Below are positions 17,816 through 30,193 of a stretch of DNA of 36,710 bases, piece after piece. Source of the DNA: Oppiella nova (lineage: Eukaryota; Arthropoda; Arachnida; Sarcoptiformes; Oppiidae); NCBI GenBank assembly GCA_905397405.1, contig CAJPVJ010000136.1:1-36710 (forward strand). Direction: 5' to 3'. The notes under the pieces were generated by a model. That model saw nothing but the letters and a program-made list of their open reading frames with translations, was not told the DNA's origin and searched no databases. Both the position numbers and the translations under genes were made by a program. Positions within the stretch are counted from its first letter, which is position 1. Every line of letters starts with the position of its first letter.

Positions 17816-18122
17816 CAATATTTTATACAAAAAACTTCGTTAATTGAATTCTTAATATTATTTTTAGGAAAATTGTTTTAAAAGGCAGTCATTTGGTGTC
17901 AACACTCAACACAAATCTGAATTAACTATTGAATCAATTGAGGAATCTTTGATAAAATACAATCAAATGCCTTAATCACGAGTATTGACACCAAAAGGCT
18001 GTCTACAAAAGACTTTATTGATTAGTTTTCAAACTTTTTTAGTTTAACATAATTTTTATTTCTATTTTACGTGAGAAACAAATATTTTTATAAATTATTA
18101 AAATATAATATAATAGTTATAT
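17816..18122. terminator. Convergent 3' intergenic region PAPS synthase/NUBP1
   Basis: 307 nt between two stops on opposite strands. An AATAAA on the minus strand (18060-18055), 63 nt past the NUBP1 stop, is the best poly(A) candidate for that gene. A second lies at 18019-18014. Confidence 0.5.
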
Positions 18123-19079
18123 CTATTCCGGATTTAAATTATTTAAAATTCTGACCAAATAGTCGCCAATCGCTTCAAATGTAGTGATAGTCTTCGAGTT
18201 GTTGTGATTTTCAAACACATCGATGGCTTCATCACAGGCTTTGCCAATCAGTGGATCCAATGGCAGTCTTCCGAGTACTGGTATTCCTTTGTCAAGCAAT
18301 TGATTCATTCCATCGGCCGATGGCTTAAATACATTGGACTCTTTGGAACAGTTGGGACACAAGAATCCACTCATATTCTCGACGACACCCAACACTTTGA
18401 GGCCAACTCTTTGGCAAAAATCAATTTGTTTTCTCACATCCATTAACGCTATCTCTTGTGGTGTCGTCACAATTACCACTCCTCTCAGATTCGAGCACTG
18501 CTTCAGATACGACACGAGCGACAGGTGCTCATCGGAAGTGCCGGGCGGTGTGTCCACCACCAGATAGTCGAGACGATCCCAGTCCACGTCCGACAGGAAC
18601 TGTTTGATGATTGTGTTCTTCTTGGGTCCGCGCCATATGACCGCGTCGTCCAAAGACGACAATAGGAAACCGCAGGACATGACCGACAGGTTGTCGGCCA
18701 CGAAGATGGGCGACCAGCCGGACATCGATTGGTGCACTTCTTCGCCCTCCACTCCCATCGTCTTCGGTATGGATGGGCCGCAGATGTCGACGTCGAGGAG
18801 ACCCACGTTTCGGGCCTTATCTTTGGCCAGATATCTGGCCAAAAGGGACGACACCGTACTCTTGCCGACCCCTCCCTTCCCCGACATGACTAACACCATG
18901 TGCTTAATGTTCATCAGTTTGGCCGCTATTTCGGCCACTTTTGGATCCACTCCTCCCGTCTTCAGCTCACCCGACGAACAGACCAAACGATTAGGACATC
19001 CGACACACGCGTCCCCTTTGCCCGCCTCATCCGACTCGACGCCCGGACAGTGTTCTGGAGGCACTTCCATCACTTCCAT
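18123..19079 (-). CDS. NUBP1: NUBP1/Nbp35, cytosolic Fe-S cluster assembly scaffold ATPase
   Basis: P-loop scaffold that assembles [4Fe-4S] clusters with NUBP2/Cfd1 in the cytosolic iron-sulfur assembly (CIA) pathway. The 318-residue protein is complete in one exon. The N-terminal cluster site has Cys11, Cys25, Cys28 and Cys34 (the CX13CX2CX5C pattern that separates NUBP1 from NUBP2). The Walker A is SGKGGVGKST (66-75), then DVDICGPSIP, WRGPKKN, VVDTPPGTSDEH, PQEIALMDVRKQ and the bridging CPNC (241-244). All key residues are present and there is no sign of decay. The absence of introns contrasts with every well-supported neighbour and may reflect retroposition or intron loss. It is divergent from NDST and convergent with PAPS synthase. 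Confidence 0.96.
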   Translation of the reverse strand: MEVMEVPPEHCPGVESDEAGKGDACVGCPNRLVCSSGELKTGGVDPKVAEIAAKLMNIKHMVLVMSGKGGVGKSTVSSLLARYLAKDKARNVGLLDVDICGPSIPKTMGVEGEEVHQSMSGWSPIFVADNLSVMSCGFLLSSLDDAVIWRGPKKNTIIKQFLSDVDWDRLDYLVVDTPPGTSDEHLSLVSYLKQCSNLRGVVIVTTPQEIALMDVRKQIDFCQRVGLKVLGVVENMSGFLCPNCSKESNVFKPSADGMNQLLDKGIPVLGRLPLDPLIGKACDEAIDVFENHNNSKTITTFEAIGDYLVRILNNLNPE

Positions 19080-20054
19080 GTGGTGACAGTCAGTCAGTCA
19101 GTGCAAGTGATCCACAAATTTGTGCTCAATTTGACGGATTCATTGGATTAACTGATTAACAGTTTATTGATTACAGTTTACAACACATCAAACACATCAC
19201 ATGTATTGTATTTGTCAACAAATAGAGGTCTCAACGGTTACCAATCAATGCAATCAATGATTGCTGTGTGAAGTGTAGAAGTCGTCGAATTGAGAGTTAA
19301 TTGAGTTATGAATACATTTACCGCTAATTGTGTTCAATTGTGGCAATAGTTTACAGTTAATGACAATTCATAAGTGATTCACAGTTCATGTGTTGTATTA
19401 TAAGTTATTTCATCGATTAGTCTATTTGTATGATTTGTATGGTTTGTATGGCTTTTCATTCATTTGTTTACTTTTGTGTCATTTCATCAATCATTTGAAC
19501 CAAAATATGGCCCAAAAGTGGTTATATTTGAATTAATGACAAATTAAATGTTTTAATTATTTGTAATTACAATTCATGTTAAGATTGTGTCATCAAATCA
19601 TATGTTTACTCATTTTTGTGGCTTTAAATAGTAATCAAGGTCTTCACAAAACATAATCATTGAATTTGAGATGAATTTGTTAGTCTATATTTTTTTACGA
19701 TAACAACAAGTTTTAATTAATTTATAAATTAATTACAAAAATATAAGCAATTATTTTGAGATTACATTTTAATTTACATCTAATTATAAATGTTTTCAAT
19801 TGAATGACAAGTTTTACATATATTTTTGGGTCAGTTTTGACGCCTTTTGAAAACAGATTACAAATAATTTTATAAATAATTTTTGGTTTATTTTTAGTTT
19901 TGGATTAGTTTTGGATTTAATTGAGACGATCGGCGATGAGATCAACGGTTTGATTGAATGCCAAAAATGGTGGCATTTGTCGGCCGATTAGCCATTAGTT
20001 GCGAGCATTTGTTTGCCACCGACAGCCAAGTCCAAGACGTTGCGGTCAATCGTT
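19080..20054. promoter_or_regulatory. Intergenic region between divergent NUBP1 and NDST
   Basis: 975 nt of AT-rich sequence with short tandem CAGT units at 19087-19102 next to the NUBP1 start and TTTGTATG repeats near 19430-19450. No gene seen. The NDST frame is open back to 20013 without an ATG, so I start that gene at 20055. Confidence 0.5.
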
Positions 20055-23000
20055 ATGTTATTTGAAAGCATATTAAGACCTGAGAGACGAAAGTATAAAC
20101 CATTGACTACTTGGAAGAATGGATCCAAAGCCAGTACCAAATGGATCCGAATCAAGAGTCTCTCCATAAAGCAATGGCTCTTCATTTCTGTGGTATTTTC
20201 CATCACTTCGTTCATAATTTTCTCACATTTTCTCTCCAACTCATCGCTTCACGGGTTTGTGTCCACACAAGTGTTCATTTATTATCTCATTATTAATGCT
20301 TATATGAATGGTATGATTGATAGGCTAATAAGGATTCCTCCGAAACCCAAATTCAAGTGTTACTCAAATGAAGACCCATTGCGGGCATCACTGCGACGGA
20401 TCACACCTAACACTCATGTCTCCAAATTTCAACTACGATTGGATCCAAAGGTGTTGGTCTTCGTGGAGACCCAGTACTCAAAGCTCGGTAAACAGATCAC
20501 TGAGATCTTGGAGTCCAGTCGTATAAAGTATGTGAAAAATACTCAAAATAAATTGAATTGAATTAAATTATTTTTGTTGTAAATATAGGTTTAAAGCAGA
20601 AATAGTGGGCAAAAGTCTGCCGCTGCTGACGAACCTCGAGAGGGGGAGGTTTGCGGTCATTATATTTGAAAACTTGAATAAATACTTAAATATGAATAAA
20701 TGGAACCGAGAATTGCTGGACAAGTATTGTCGCGAATACAGCGTCGGTATTATAGGTATGATTCAACCCAATGATGAAAAGCGGAATGGCGTCCAATTGA
20801 GAGGTTTTCCACTGCAAATGGACACCGGAGTGGCCATAAGAGACTTCCGACTGAATCCATTGTCTCCGATATTACGTGTGACGCGCGCCGGAGAAGTGCA
20901 GTTCGGGAACCTTCCGGGCGATGATTGGGTTGTCTTCTACTCGAATCACACGTCTTATCAGCCCTTAGGTCAGGCATACCTTCAGCGCCCGATCGAGTTG
21001 TACTCTAATGACGTGAATACCAATGAAACCAATTTCATACCTAAGAAAAAACTCGTGACAACTGTTATACAGGTTTGAATCCAAAACATATAATTTAATA
21101 GATTTTAAAACCTATTATTTATGTTTGGTTTGGTTTGGTTTAGGATCACGGCTTATACGACGGAATACAGCGAATACTATTTGGAAATGGATTCACTTTT
21201 TGGATCAATAAGTTATTGCTCTTGGATTCCATATCATTCTTATCTCACGGAAAGCTAAGTCTTCCGCTCCAGAGATATATTCTCATAGATATCGACGACA
21301 TATTTGTTGGCGAAAAGGGAACTCGAATGAAGAGATCTGATGTCTTGGAGTTACTCGACTCTCAACGACGACTGAGTCTACTTATACCAGGCTTTCGGTT
21401 TAATTTAGGATTTTCCGGAAAGTATTACCACAAGGGATATGCCGATGAGGACTATGGGGACGACCTATTGTTGGGTAAGATATCTCACAAGTCTGTAGCG
21501 AGAATACTTGCTTGTTCAATAAACTTCTGGTAAATTTTTAAAAATTAAAACTTTGGATCATTTAATGCAGATAATGCCGATAAGTTTTGGTGGTTCTGTC
21601 ACATGTATTCTCACACTCAGCCCCACCTCTACGATAATATTACTATTTTAGAGAATGAGATGAAAATGAATCACGAATTTGCACAGGTATTCAACTTATT
21701 GCCATTATGTTATGTCTTAGACTCTGCTGTATTTGTCAAATTATTAATTTGAAATATTTTACAATTATAATTAGAAACATAACATACCGATAGACTCTGG
21801 CTATTCAATAGCCCCGCATCATTCAGGTGTATATCCAGTTCACGGACCGTTATATGACGCGTGGAAACAGGTGTGGAATGTGAGGGTCACGAGCACTGAA
21901 GAGTACCCACATCTAAGACCCGCCCGATTGAGACGAGGCTTCATTCACAGAGGAATTATGGTTTGGATTCACATTTGTTACCAAAATATTTTGAATTCCT
22001 GTTTGAATTTTAAAGTAAATAAAATATTTGATGCATTATTTGATTAGGTGCTGCCCCGACAGACTTGTGGTCTCTATACGCATACGATATTTTTGGACAA
22101 ATACCCGGGCGGTCGTCATAAACTCGACAACAGTATTCATGGCGGAGAACTTTTTTACTCATTTATATTCAATCCCGTAATTAACTGTTTAATGATATTT
22201 ATACCTAAATATACAATATAACAAGGTTTATATGAATTGATATGATCTCTAAACAGATTAATGTATTTATGACTCATTTGTCAAACTATGGTAACGACAG
22301 ACTCGCAATCTATGCGTTCGAGTCGGTCATTAAGTTCGTCCAGTGCTGGACTAATCTGCAACTCTATACACTACCACCCCTTCCATTGGCCACAAAGTAT
22401 TTCCAGTTATATCCCGAAGAAAGTGATCCCATTTGGATGGTATGTAACTTATTGAATATTAACATTGGTATTAGTATTGTTTTAATTGTTATTTGAATTG
22501 TGGTCAATCAGAATCCATGCAATGATAAGAGGCATCACTCGATCTGGTCGTCCACCAAATCGTGTGACCAGTTGCCCAAGTTTTTAGTGATTGGACCGCA
22601 AAAGACTGGTTCTACTGCTTTGTACACATTCTTGTCGATGCACCCGACGATTGTCAGCAATTATCCGAGTCCTGAGACGTTCGAAGAGATCCAGTTCTTT
22701 AACGGCAAGAACTACTATAAGGGCTTAGACTGGTATATGAACTTCTTTCCGGTGCCTAAGAACTCGAGTCCCAGTTATCTGTTCGAGAAGAGCGCCACTT
22801 ATTTTGACGGCGAATTGGTTCCGATGCGGGCGCACGCACTCCTGCCCACCGCCAAACTGGTAGCCATTCTGGTCAGTCCTATCAAAAGGGCGTATTCATG
22901 GTATCATCACACGAGAGCTCACAAAAGCTCCATTGCTCTCAACTTTTCGTTTTTCGATGTGATCACCGCTAATGAAAAATCACCCAAACTTTTACGAGAA

Positions 23001-23485
23001 TTACGAAACCGATGCTTAAATCCAGGCACTTATGCCCAACACCTCGAACGATGGCTTTCCTATTATAGTCCTCAACAGGTATTTCATGAGTTATACAATT
23101 GATTGCATTTTTCTAATTGAATTAATCGTTTACTGTATTTGATTTACAGCTTATGATAATCGATGGCGAGGAGCTCAAAGCGAATCCCGTTTTAGTGATG
23201 AATAAATTGCAAAATTTCCTAAAGATTGAGCCGTACTTTGATTACAAACTGCATCTGAGGTTTGATCCGAAGAAAGGATTCTTCTGTCAAGTGATTCACA
23301 TGAATAGTACTAAATGTTTGGGGAGAAGCAAAGGACGGGTATATCCGCCGATGGACTCAACAGCGCACAAGTTTTTGCGGTCTTTTTATTTGCCGCATAA
23401 CATCGCGTTATCCAAACTGTTGACAAAACTCCATCACCCGATCCCCTCGTGGCTTGAGGACGATCTCAGTACCGGCTATACATGA
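20055..23485 (+). CDS. NDST: Heparan sulfate N-deacetylase/N-sulfotransferase (NDST)
   Basis: Golgi type II membrane enzyme that removes acetyl groups from GlcNAc residues of heparan sulfate and N-sulfates them using PAPS. Ten exons: 20055-20254, 20333-20527, 20589-21072, 21144-21474, 21571-21686, 21775-21960, 22048-22176, 22257-22439, 22512-23078 and 23150-23485. They join in phase to 908 residues (human NDST1 882). One membrane segment lies at about residues 41-60 after a basic cytosolic tail. The N-terminal and deacetylase parts show [95 protein letters not shown] and [11 protein letters not shown]. The sulfotransferase has the PAPS loop [11 protein letters not shown] with its catalytic Lys, [22 protein letters not shown] and the paired cysteines in [17 protein letters not shown]. 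No truncation. The first-exon sequence is poorly conserved, so the exact start is less certain. Confidence 0.95.
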
Positions 23486-25131
23486 CCTCCATTTCGGTCA
23501 TTGTCTCAATTAGTGCCAATAGTTTGCATTTTTGTAAGTCTTATACAATCATTTTTAGTGTACATTTTTCATTGCAAATAGCTTTAATTAATGAATAATT
23601 GAAATTATAAACAATTTCTATACAAACTAAAAGCGCTTTAAAACAAATGTTTATAATATATAGTGTTAATATCATTATAAACTTAAAAATCAAAAATATA
23701 CATGAATAATTGAATCAAATATAAGCATATAATTGCTCTTAATTTTATAAAATGTATATTTTATTATAGAGTTTATTTGTTTGCTGTGAAAGGCTGTCAT
23801 TTGTAGTCATTAATACGAACAATCATTCATTCAAAAAAAGGTTTCAATGTTTTGAGACCACTATTTAATTGATATTTTCTTACAATTAAATCTAATTTTT
23901 GAATTAATTTAAATACTGTAATTGATTAGTCCCTTCAAAAGTACTAAATGTAAGTTTATGTTTAATATAGATTTGTGCATAGTCTACGTTTATTATAGAT
24001 ATCATAACTTTTAATAGGTTTAAAAATTACAAAATTAAAAGCTTTCCTACATTTATTAGCGTTTAATGGGGTTTAATGTGAATTTAAATTATTTTTGCCT
24101 GAAAATCAATGACAAGAAAATACGGTAGTCATAAATGTCATAAATAAAAATAGAGATTAAATTTTGCAATTCTTTTAACTCTGTTTTGTTTTTCTATAAC
24201 TCTTTCATATGATTTTTATTTATGCTTTAAATAAAACTTTATTTTTCGTACTTTTTATTTTTAAAAATCGGGAATAAGAAAAATGTAATTTTATAAATTG
24301 CTTTTTTGGGAAATGAAATATTGTTACAAAATTGTTGTTATGACCAAATTATTTGTGATTTAAATCCGCCCTTCATTTACATAATATTTTCACAACACAA
24401 GTGAGTCTATAATCTAATGGATAGGACCTAATATTTGAGAAGTCAGTTCCCAAAAGCAAACAAACTGTTTGAGTGTTTAACAAAGTGATGTCTGACAACC
24501 GGTTTTATCATTGGATTATTTGGATTATTATAAACCTTTTGCTCTCTAATTGACGCAAATTGATGAATGGATCGCTTCTCCAATTATCATCCATTTCGTC
24601 GTTTGCGACCAACAATTTGATTGAATGTCATATCACATGATCACATGTACTGTTAATTTATATTAAACTCAAATTACGCTTTGAATCAATAATTTGTAAT
24701 TAATTTTTTTTGTCTATAAAAGCAATTAAAATATATTTTCCTAATTTTATGTTCAAATGCTGTAAAGCGCTAACAAATATTGATTGAGAAAACTTTCGGT
24801 AAAAATGCTGTCAATTTCTAATCAATACAAACGAATTTTAGACAAATCTCTAAACTTTTTTTTGTGTTTGTTTTGAAGTTTGTAGTTCAAGATTTTTTTG
24901 AAACAATATAATATATTATGATTTTGTATAAAAAGATATACAATCTTATAGTTTTTCCTATAATTTTTATTTTTATTTGTCAATACAATTGAAGTTCAAT
25001 TAAAACAAATTACTTATTCTGATTTGTAGATATTATACCTGTATTTTAAAATCAGATGATGTGTAAAATTAATACAAGTTTTGTGAACGTATTTTAGAGA
25101 TTCTCGTAATAATGAACAAAATTATACATTA

Positions 25132-25284
25132 ATATCTCTTAACTTTATACGATAGGCGCTCATTGGGATAGTCGATATTAATCGATACCTGTTCATTTCA
25201 ATAATATACTACGTGCTAAAGGTTATAATATGGACTATCGATAATTTTCCCAAAGAGCGCCTATCGTATAAAGTTAAGAGATAT
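25132..25284. repeat. Inverted repeat with 36-nt arms, MITE-like
   Basis: Left arm 25132-25167 and right arm 25249-25284 are reverse complements with one mismatch (ATCTCTTAACTTTATACGAT and onward to GGCGCTC). Pairing continues imperfectly inward, where the centre contains TCGATATTAATCGATA. Overall length of about 153 nt fits a small non-autonomous DNA element. Confidence 0.88.
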
Positions 25285-26857
25285 ATGAATGTTAATTAGG
25301 TCTTTATTTTTATTTTTTAAACCAAAATTTGTGTTATAATTCCTTTACCAATAAAAGTATTAAATTATGAGATATGGAGTAAATGTGTTAAACTTTACAC
25401 TATTCTTATTAAAGCATTTGAGAGATCGGTCCGAAGAGGTAATTACAAATTGTTTGCGCCTACCTTTTGGTCTCGACCTCTCATTTGTATTATATGCTAT
25501 TTATATACAAATTTATTGTCAAATTCATTATTAATTTAAATTAATTGTTAAGTTTTTGTATTTACCGTTATACACCGTGTATAGTAGTATTGTAATTATT
25601 TTAATGTTATATTATATCGATTGTAAAAATGTAATACACAGTAAGTTAATTAGTAAATAAATAATTATTTGGATCAATAAATTAAAAAGATATTTAGATT
25701 ATTTTGTTATTATTGTTGATTGTCTTGTGTTAATGGGTTGTAAACGAATGAAAAAGAGTGTTTAAAATGTCATTAAAATTTAATAATCGGAACCATTAGA
25801 TGACAAAAGAGATATCGGAAAACCAATTGAGATATCGATTAAATACTTGAATCGTTTTGATGAATGCATTGTTGAATACAGTGTAATATATGTTATAGTT
25901 TGTGAACTAAAACTACACACATTCATCCATTTCCCCTCTCATCTAACAGTCATCTAACAGTTCACTCGATTCTCTCGACCTAAACCTTACACTCAATTAT
26001 TTTGTTCTTAACTCTGATTTTTGGTCATAAAACCGATTGCAATAAAAGTTGTAATAAATTTTTGGGTCTTTATTTGACTTTTATCTGATATACTGTGAGA
26101 ATAAGGATTGAAAGGGTGTCTAAACTTACACTACCTTACTTGCATAAGAATATTATTATACTGTATTACAAGTATATTTAGTTATGCATTAATATTTAGC
26201 CAAAATGTTATTATACCGGTATTTTTGAACCCATAATTTGAGTGATCTGGTTGGGACACAAAATAAAATAATTGAATCCTAAAATATTTAGATAAAAATT
26301 TTCTTAATCTTTATTCTTTTAAAAAATAATTTTCAATTAATATTTCAAAATCAATGCTAATCTATAATTAGGTTTTTAATAATTTAAATATATTAATTAA
26401 TGATACTCTTATTATTAGTCAAAAATAGTTTCAAATTAGATATTAAAAGTTTTACATTTTTCCAAACCTTTTAGTAATTTAATACCTTTAACCAATCAAA
26501 TGGACACAATCATCTAATAAAAATTAATATTTCTTTTTATTTGCAAACAATTATTGGATTTATTTGACTGTAATGTAAAACAAGATTTATATTCCTAATA
26601 AATAGTGTCACCAATTTTTAGTTTTTCTGCCAAACTATTGATGACAAAGTGAACCAAATTTACAGACAAACAAACATTTAAAACATTTAAATTTATTTGC
26701 ATAAAATATAGGTCTAAATATGAATTAAAGTATGTTATGAATCAATTACAGCGCGCATTCATTTCATAAAATAATTAGAGTTTTGGGAACTCTTTTGTTT
26801 CCAATTCCTATACCTATACTGTAATTGTGTTATATATCGTAAGAAATGAAACAGAAA

Positions 26858-26877
26858 TATATATATATATATATATA
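26858..26877. repeat. AT dinucleotide microsatellite
   Basis: A run of alternating A and T, followed by further ATATAT runs to about 26910 interrupted by ACAG and AAG. Confidence 0.85.
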
Positions 26878-28061
26878 CAGTATATAAGTTATATATATAA
26901 ATTTATATATAACTGTGTTTTTGCAAACAATTTGTGAGAAATAGCATCGATTTGGAGGCACCGCATGACTGATGTTGTGTATAGAGTTCTCGAGTAATCT
27001 TCCGTCAAGAGTGTCATCCCATATAATACTGAATATAACCAAACATTTGTGAAACTTTTGAGACCCCAAAAAAGTCATACTCGGAGTCGATAGAGTATGA
27101 AAGGCACTCATTTGTGAGCACCACTTCTCTCACTCATTCATTACATTCATTACATACTACTGTTTATGACATCGAAACGAAAACATGAATATAATATTAA
27201 AAAATATTTTAAAAACTTCTTCGCGAGCGTTGGTTGAGATACACAGAAGCGATCAGTCGTTTTGTGGTCCATCTCTCCCTAACATTATCTCCACTTTTAT
27301 ATCAATTACTGTAATAATAAAACACTGGATTTAAGGCTATATTATATGAGTTGGTCTATGATTTGAGTGTTTGCTCGCATTTTTATGTCTATTGATAGTA
27401 TAAGTTACCTTAACTTACCTGTTCTCAAACTCAAATTACAGACAAATTATGTTTTTATTATGGATTACTTATTATGAAAATTGTTGTTCCATTACTTGAC
27501 TTATATTTCATGTAAAAAATATTAAATTCATTTAAATTATAGTTTGAAATCTTCGTGTTATATCAGTCACTAATACGGCGATCGAAACACAAATTAAAAG
27601 TCCTTTTAATACCATTATATTTGATTGCAGAAAACTTTTTTATTATAATTCATAATTTTCTTATTTATAAATATAACCCATTTCTCATTATTTTTGTCTT
27701 TTAAATTTTATTTTTGTTTTTAACAAAAAATAATTGTTTTATTCTTAGTATTTGTTTATAAATACACATCAATAATTAGATTACCGTATATGCGTTCAAT
27801 TAAATTCTAATTAAGTTTTTATTAAAAGGGAACCACTTATATCAATATTTGTTAATCATATTCCCAAATTTTAAATCATTAATATAACTAGATACAGTAT
27901 ATTTAGTCACAAACTTTACTTTAAAAAACTATAAATTACTTTAGGTATATATTTATATTTATAATTAATTGTTGCAAAATTAACTTAGTTTTTTAAAGTT
28001 TAAATTTTCAATATTTATTTGTAGTATCAGTGATAATGTCTTAAAAATAAAATTAATATAC

Positions 28062-28110
28062 GGTAATAGCCGAACGTTTTCGGTGATCACTGTGACCATC
28101 ATCAGGGCTA
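28062..28110 (-). ncRNA. Hammerhead-ribozyme-like motif at the 3' end of the Penelope-like remnant
   Basis: Reading the minus strand, TAGCC is followed by CTGATGA, an imperfect helix II segment, GAAA, the palindrome ACGT, the triplet TTC and then GGCTA. TAGCC pairs with GGCTA (helix I), CTGATGA and GAAA are the invariant hammerhead core, and TTC fits the NUH cleavage rule. Penelope-like elements are known to carry minimal hammerheads with a very short helix III. Helix II pairs poorly here, so activity is doubtful. Confidence 0.55.
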
Positions 28111-28206
28111 AGATATAATGAGATATGAGAATGAGTTTCACTAATGAATTACATTTGAAAACTGAAGTCTACGCCAACGATAGTTTTGTTGTAAAGTTAT
28201 TTGTTA

Positions 28207-28476
28207 TTAATTAAACTTTTTTAAGAATCGATACCAAACATGAGGAATGGTTTCACCACTATTTCGGTTTAATAAGTCGTTTTGATTTGATTTTTTGATT
28301 TCTATCGACTTATATACTTTCGGTCAAACTCTTTATGATGACAAGTCTTTATAATCTTAGCGTCAGTCCAATCAATTGAATGGTTAGTATCGACTGTGTG
28401 TTCAGCGATCGGTGAGATGTTTGTGTTTTGATTGCTGACTGCTTTCTGGTGTCCCTTAAGTCTTACTTTCAAACTT
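28207..28476 (-). pseudogene. Penelope-like retroelement remnant (C-terminal endonuclease region)
   Basis: On the minus strand a decayed ORF reads KVRLKGHQKAV, then ISPIAEHTVDTNHSIDW, TDAKIIKTCHHKEFDRKYIS. After a one-base frameshift it continues SIEIKKSNQNDLLNRNSG and IPHVWYRFLKKFN before a stop. The AEH..DT.HSIDW..AK block followed by R(K/R)..E..I.K....LNRD.G is characteristic of the end of Penelope-like GIY-YIG polyproteins. No reverse transcriptase portion is visible upstream, so this is a 5'-truncated copy. The assignment is from remembered family features. Confidence 0.72.
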
Positions 28477-28820
28477 TAACTTAGTTTTAATTATTTTAAA
28501 AGTAATTTTTAGTTTATCAAGAAGTGATGAATCATTTCAAAGAAATGACTGCCACTGTAGTTATTGACAGCATATATCCCAACTGTAATTGACTGAAAGT
28601 AAACCATTAGAACTTGTACTGGTAACTTTTGACTTTGGCTATGCCATAAAAACATGCAATTTTATATGAATTTAGATTACATTTTTCAAATTAAGTTGCC
28701 TTAAACATAAATGAATTAATTGTAACTAACAATTAGACTTGATAAATTGAAATCCTATAACAAGTCAAGTACAGTAGTTATAAGTTTCTAAGAGTTGGCT
28801 TTCAGTTGGTTTCCAATATA

Positions 28821-28998
28821 TCGCTAAATATTTGTTAAATACTGTATTTAGTAAATTAATAGACGGAATACAAAAAAGGGTTTCAATTCTTATATCATTA
28901 TAATATTATACGTTATTTAATATTATAATGATATAAGAATTGAAACTTTTTTTGTATTCTTCCTTTTATTTACTAAATATTTAGCGAATATTTAGTGA
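28821..28998. repeat. Long inverted repeat, about 178 nt
   Basis: The core arms 28881-28908 and 28918-28945 pair perfectly around a 9-nt loop. Outward, the arms keep pairing with small indels through the A/T tract GAATACAAAAAA and TAAATATTTAG words. Likely a foldback element. Confidence 0.88.
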
Positions 28999-29240
28999 TG
29001 TATTCGATTCATAGGGTCTGGATATACAAATAAAATACTGTTACAGTTATAAGATTATTAAAAATTAGTGTAAAAATAAGCTAAAATACAATGTAATATA
29101 GAGTTTAGGTTCAGTTCTAAAGATCTAGAGTCTTTTAGACCAAGATGACTAGATGATAAAATAAGCCTAATTGAAAGTGACCTTTTACTTATTTACTGTA
29201 TAATGTTACTAATAAATGTATTCATTCAAATGGTTGGATC

Positions 29241-29486
29241 ATGGTGCTCGATTCAAAATTGTGGTCATATTTGTTGATAATTGTATTGTTCAGTGCAATG
29301 GACTCTTCTCCAATCCAAAGCCCAAACCTTCAAACCCCTCAACCCCTCAACCGTGAGATTCATGAAATTGAGCACAAAATAGGACTCATGTCTGTGTCTC
29401 TTAAAACTCAATACAATCGCACAATCAGTCAATGTTTGCTTTTATTTTATTTGTTAAGTTTGTATTTACAGTCAAATTGTTTATAG
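29241..29486 (+). CDS. Possible small secreted or membrane peptide, 81 codons
   Basis: ATG-to-stop ORF whose N-terminus resembles a signal peptide (LWSYLLIIVLFSAMDSS). A Pro/Gln-rich and then charged segment follows (NREIHEIEHKIG), with an NRT glycosylation sequon, and a hydrophobic tail (CLLLFYLLSLYLQ). The polar middle is less AT-rich than the surroundings. It has no recognised family and could be a chance ORF or a first exon. Confidence 0.33.
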   Translation: MVLDSKLWSYLLIIVLFSAMDSSPIQSPNLQTPQPLNREIHEIEHKIGLMSVSLKTQYNRTISQCLLLFYLLSLYLQSNCL

Positions 29487-30193
29487 TACTGTATTATATA
29501 AAGCAATGTTTGAAAGATTAATTTATTTATACAAATTAATTTGGGCACAAAACATTGTATTGTATAATAATTATGTAGAATATGCGAACAAAGCATTTGT
29601 ATTGAATTTTTAGGTAAACCATATACTCCTTTGACAAACTACTATACAGTATATTTGATAAGAATAATAGATACTAAAAAACTTATAATATAATATATTA
29701 TATTTAATGTTAAGTACTTTTTATATTATAGCACTTAACGACAATTAAAAGTATGCTGTGCATTTTATTAAATGTAAATAAAACCTAAAATTAGATTAAT
29801 TAAAAATCATTTAAGACTATTTTTTATTTTATAGAGTTCAATACAATTAATAATAAGTAAATTACTAATGGAAAATCTTTAAAAATTTTAATTTAAAACA
29901 TACATATAATACACAAAATTGCAAATATATTAATTTCTCAAAAATTCAAACAATCACAATTATAACTTATGTATAACAGTAATACATTTAGTTATTTAAG
30001 CTAAAAAATGTTTGATGAATTATAATAAGTTATTAGCATAATAGACTATACCAGGAATATCCAAAATTTTAAAAATCCACTAAATAGTGATGTATAATAT
30101 AACTAAACATGATAATTATCTACAACACTTGTATTCTATTATTTATAAATGAATAACATTTTTAGTTTAAAAATAATTTTCAATTTGGATTAT

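Noticed and set aside
20013-20054. Upstream extension of NDST from a TTG codon
   Set aside because: A non-ATG start is not needed; the first in-frame ATG is at 20055 and precedes the membrane segment.
24400-24475. tRNA-like A-box words (AATCTAATGGATAGGAC)
   Set aside because: No matching B box, acceptor stem or cloverleaf could be formed.
25417-25510. Weak inverted repeat around GAGAGATCGGTCC / GACCTCTC
   Set aside because: Arms agree at only roughly 70 percent by eye, so I did not call it.
26830-27111. 93-codon minus-strand ORF
   Set aside because: No family resemblance; its C-terminal end runs into an AT microsatellite, and splice or promoter support is absent.
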